A DNA stretch of 64,000 bases, from the NCBI RefSeq assembly GCF_011397635.1, contig NC_064767.1, positions 739,001-803,000 of the forward strand, given 5' to 3'. The position numbers were made by a program, and so were the translations under genes. How positions within the stretch are numbered: position 1 is the first letter of the stretch; every line of letters starts with the position of its first letter. Shown here piece after piece: positions 60,938 through 64,000 of this stretch. Source of the stretch: Epinephelus fuscoguttatus (taxonomy: Eukaryota > Chordata > Actinopteri > Perciformes > Serranidae). The notes under the pieces are model-generated. The model saw only the letters and a program-made list of their open reading frames with translations. It was not told the DNA's origin and ran no database searches.

Positions 60938-61431
60938 CACAAGGTTCTGTGCTTGGACCAATCCTATTTACTCTATATATGCTTCCTTTAGGTAACATCA
61001 TTAGAAATCACTCTATAAATTTCCATTGTTATGCGGATGATACACAGTTGTATTTATCCATGAAGCCAGAAGAAAGTAATCAATTAACTAAACTCCATAA
61101 CTGCCTTAAAGACATAAAAACTTGGATGAGCACCAATTTCCTGATGTTAAATTCAGACAAAACTGAAGTTATTGTTCTTGGCCCCAAACAACTCAGAGAC
61201 TCTTTATCTGATGACATAGTTTCTCTAGATGGCATTGCTCTGGCCTCTAGCACTACCGTAAGAAACCTCGGAGTAATATTTGATCAAGATTTGTCTTTTA
61301 ATTCTCATTTAAAACAAACCTCACGGACTGCATTTTTTCATCTGCGTAATATTGCGAAAATTAGGCCTATCCTGACCCGAAAAGATGCAGAAAAATTGGT
61401 CCACGCTTTTGTTACCTCAAGGCTGGATTAA
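60938..61431 (+). mobile_element. L2-type LINE fragment, reverse transcriptase
   Basis: Encodes [14 protein letters not shown], then the catalytic YADD box in [24 protein letters not shown] and [15 protein letters not shown], in frame to VTSRLD. It is 5'-truncated at 60938 and stops abruptly at ctggatta, where the opposing LINE's tail begins. It differs from the matching part of the - strand copy by only one residue. Confidence 0.9.
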
Positions 61432-64000
61432 TCAATCAATCAATCAATTTTATTTATAAAGCCCAATATCACAAATCACAATTTGCCTCACAGGGCTTTA
61501 CAGCATACGACATCCCTCTGTCCTTAGGACCCTCACAGCTGATCAGGAAAAACTCCCCAAAAAAACCCTTTAACAGGGAAAAAAACGGTAGAAACCTCAG
61601 GAAGAGCAACTGAGGAGGGATCCCTCTTCCAGGACGGACAGACGTGCAATAGATGTCGTACAGAACAGATCAACATGATAAATTAACAGTAATCCATATG
61701 ACACAATGAGACAGAGAGAGAGAGAGAGAGAGAGATGCAGGTAATGACAGTATCTTACAACAACATTAATGGAAGTAATAATATTATAGTTATAGTTCTG
61801 GCTACTGTGGTACAATATGTTGAAAGTATGTATTAATACCTGGCAGTATACATGTGTGACAATAGTCACATGTGTATAATAACAGAAGAAGTATGACTAA
61901 TGACTAATGATGGCAGCAGCAGCAGGAGGCATCTGGCAGGACCACGGCAGCAGCACAACCACACACGTCACGCTGTCCAGGCACCGCTGTGATATGAGTT
62001 AATCTGAGAGACAGTGGAGCACAAAGGCTCCGGAGAAGAAGCCGAGTTAGTGACATCCAGAATGGCCGGGTTAGCAAGATGCAGTAATAGGATACGAGAG
62101 AGAGAGAGAGAGAGAGAAGGAGAGAAGGGGCCCGGTGTATTATAGGGGGGTCCTCCGGCAGACTAGGCCTAAGTCAGCCTAACTAGGGGCTGGTACAGGG
62201 CAAGCCTGAGCCAGCCCTAACTATAAGCTTTATCAAAGAGGAAAGTCTTAAGTCTAGTCTTAAATGTGGAGGCGGTGTCTGCCTCCCGGACCGTAACAGG
62301 AAGATGATTCCACAGGAGAGGAGCCTGATAGCTGAAGGCTCTGGCTCCTGATCTACTTTGGAGACTTTAGGGACCACGAGTAACCCTGCGTTCTCAGAGC
62401 GCAGTGTTCTGGTGGGATAATATGGCACTATGAGCTCTCTAAGATATGATGGAGCTTGACCATTTAGAGCTTTATAAGTTAACAGTAGGATTTTAAATTC
62501 AATTCTGGATTTTACAGGAGCCAGTGCAGAGAAGCTAAAACAGGAGAGATATGATCGCGTTTATTAGTTCCTGTTAGTACACTGCTGCATTCTGAATTAG
62601 CTGGAGAGTTTTTAAGGACTTACTAGAGCTACCTGATAATAGAGAGTTACAATAATCCAGCCTTGAGGTAACAAAAGTGTGGACCAATTTTTCTGCATCT
62701 TTTCGGGTCAGGATAGGCCTAATTTTCGCAATATTACGCAGATGAAAAAATGCAGTCCGTGAGGTTTGTTTTAAATGAGAATTAAAAGACAAATCTTGAT
62801 CAAATATTACACCGAGGTTTCTTACGGTAGTGCTAGAGGCCAGAGCAATGCCATCTAGAGAAACTATGTCATCAGATAAAGAGTCTCTGAGTTGTTTGGG
62901 GCCAAGAACAATAACTTCAGTTTTGTCTGAATTTAACATCAGGAAATTGGTGCTCATCCAAGTTTTTATGTCTTTAAGGCAATTATGGAGTTTAGTTAAT
63001 TGATTGCTTTCTTCTGGCTTCATTGATAAATACAACTGAGTATCATCCGCATAACAATGGAAATTTATAGAGTGATTTCTAATGATGTTACCTAACGGAA
63101 GCATATATAGAGTAAACAGGATTGGTCGAGCACAGAACCTTGCGGAACTCCAAAACAAACTTTAGTACGTAAGGATGGTTCATTGACGTCAACAAATTGA
63201 AAACGATCAGATAAATAAGATTTAAACCAGCTTAGTGCTGAACCTTTTAAGCCAATTAAGTGATCCAGTCTCTGCAGTAGAATTTGATGGTCAATTGTGT
63301 CAAAGCCGCACTAAGATCTAATAAAACAAGTACAGAGACGAGTCCTTTGTCTGAAGCAATCAGAAGGTCATTTGTAATTTTAACTAGAGCTGTCTCAGTG
63401 CTATGATGCACTCTAAATCCTGACTGAAATTCCTCAAATAAATTATTATCCTGGAGAAAATCACACAGCTGGTCTGCGACTACTTTCTCAAGGATCTTTG
63501 ACATAAAGGAAGATTAGATATTGGTCTATAGTTGGCTAACACCTCTGGATCCAGGGTGGGCTTTTTTAGTAGAGGTTTAATTACAGCTACCTTAAAAGAC
63601 TGTGGTACATAGCCTGTTAATAAGGATATATTGATCATATCTAATATATGAGTGTTAACTATAGGTAAGACCTCCTTAAGTAGCCTAGTTGGGATGGGGT
63701 CTAAGAGACACGTTGATGATTTGGATGAAGAAATCACTGCAGTCAATTCTTGAAGAGAAATTGGGGAGAAGCAATCTAAATATATATTAGATTTTACAGC
63801 TGTGTTTGAGGTTAGATAGGTACTATCTGAGGGCAGGAGGTCATGAATTTTGCCTCTAATAGTTAGAATTTTGTCATTAAAAGCTCATAAAATCATTACT
63901 GCTAAGGGCTAAGGAATACAAGGCTCAATAGAGCTTTGACTCTCAGTCAGCCTGGCTACAGTGCTGAAAAGAAACCTGGGGTTGTTCTTATTGTCTTCTA
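61432..64000 (-). mobile_element. L2-type LINE, 3' part, running off the window
   Basis: Read right to left: linker and RT (64000-62574), a 3' UTR of about 1.1 kb with (GA)n runs at about 61712 and 62097, and a (gatt)n tail at 61432-61448. The same 3' tail occurs at 43677-43820. The 5' end lies beyond the window. Confidence 0.9.
62574..63746 (-). pseudogene. L2-type reverse transcriptase with frameshifts
   Basis: Segments [49 protein letters not shown] and LDYCNSLLSGSSSKSLKTLQ are in order but in different frames. Single-base losses lie near 63300 (after DLSAA) and near 63128 (before PILFTLYML). The catalytic box is intact, but the frame is not. Confidence 0.88.

Overview
This is genomic DNA of a teleost fish, probably a percomorph. 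The evidence is vertebrate multi-exon genes with GT-AG introns, and fish-type repeats (hAT, PIF/Harbinger, Tc1, L2-type LINE, tRNA-headed SINE-like units). There are also very many minisatellites, which take up much of the non-coding sequence. No prokaryotic, CRISPR or viral feature was seen.

Three protein genes are supported. (1) znf318, + strand, 478-18427: 11 coding exons that join without a frame break into 1946 codons. It has an RS-rich N-terminal region, a coiled coil, two matrin/U1-type zinc fingers and a long low-complexity C-terminal exon. (2) ppp2r5d, + strand, 24496-51046: 16 coding exons giving 599 codons, the B56-delta regulatory subunit of protein phosphatase 2A, with a CpG-rich CCAAT/GC-box promoter just upstream. 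(3) mea1, - strand, 59213-59394: only the last coding exon is in the window, and it converges on ppp2r5d. The mea1/ppp2r5d tail-to-tail pairing and the nearby ZNF318 are also found on human chromosome 6p21.1, so this is a conserved neighbourhood. Here the gap between the two stop codons is about 8 kb and filled with repeats.

Layout: 1-477, znf318 5' flank; 478-18427, znf318, with TIR elements in introns 1, 4, 8 and 10; 18428-24300, 3' UTR, then a 39-bp minisatellite, AT-rich DNA, a SINE-like unit swollen by a 44-bp minisatellite, and a 23-bp minisatellite reaching the ppp2r5d promoter; 24496-51046, ppp2r5d. Intron 1 of ppp2r5d holds a hAT element nested in a Harbinger remnant. Intron 2 holds a Tc1 relic and an 11-bp satellite, intron 6 is almost wholly a 36-bp minisatellite, intron 11 holds 2.5 kb of a 6-bp-based minisatellite, and intron 12 holds a transposon relic plus 2.7 kb of a 15-bp minisatellite. 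51047-58440 is UTR and unassigned AT-rich DNA; 58450-59394 is the mea1 3' end; 59449-64000 holds a foldback element, a tandem array and two opposed L2 copies.

No clearly new multi-gene system was found. The most interesting signals are at the DNA/RNA level: four ppp2r5d exons whose 3' splice sites sit on (TG)n runs, an in-frame candidate cassette exon in ppp2r5d intron 14, a minisatellite that appears to supply the stop codon and tail of mea1, and tandem repeats with periods divisible by 3 that leave long antisense frames open.
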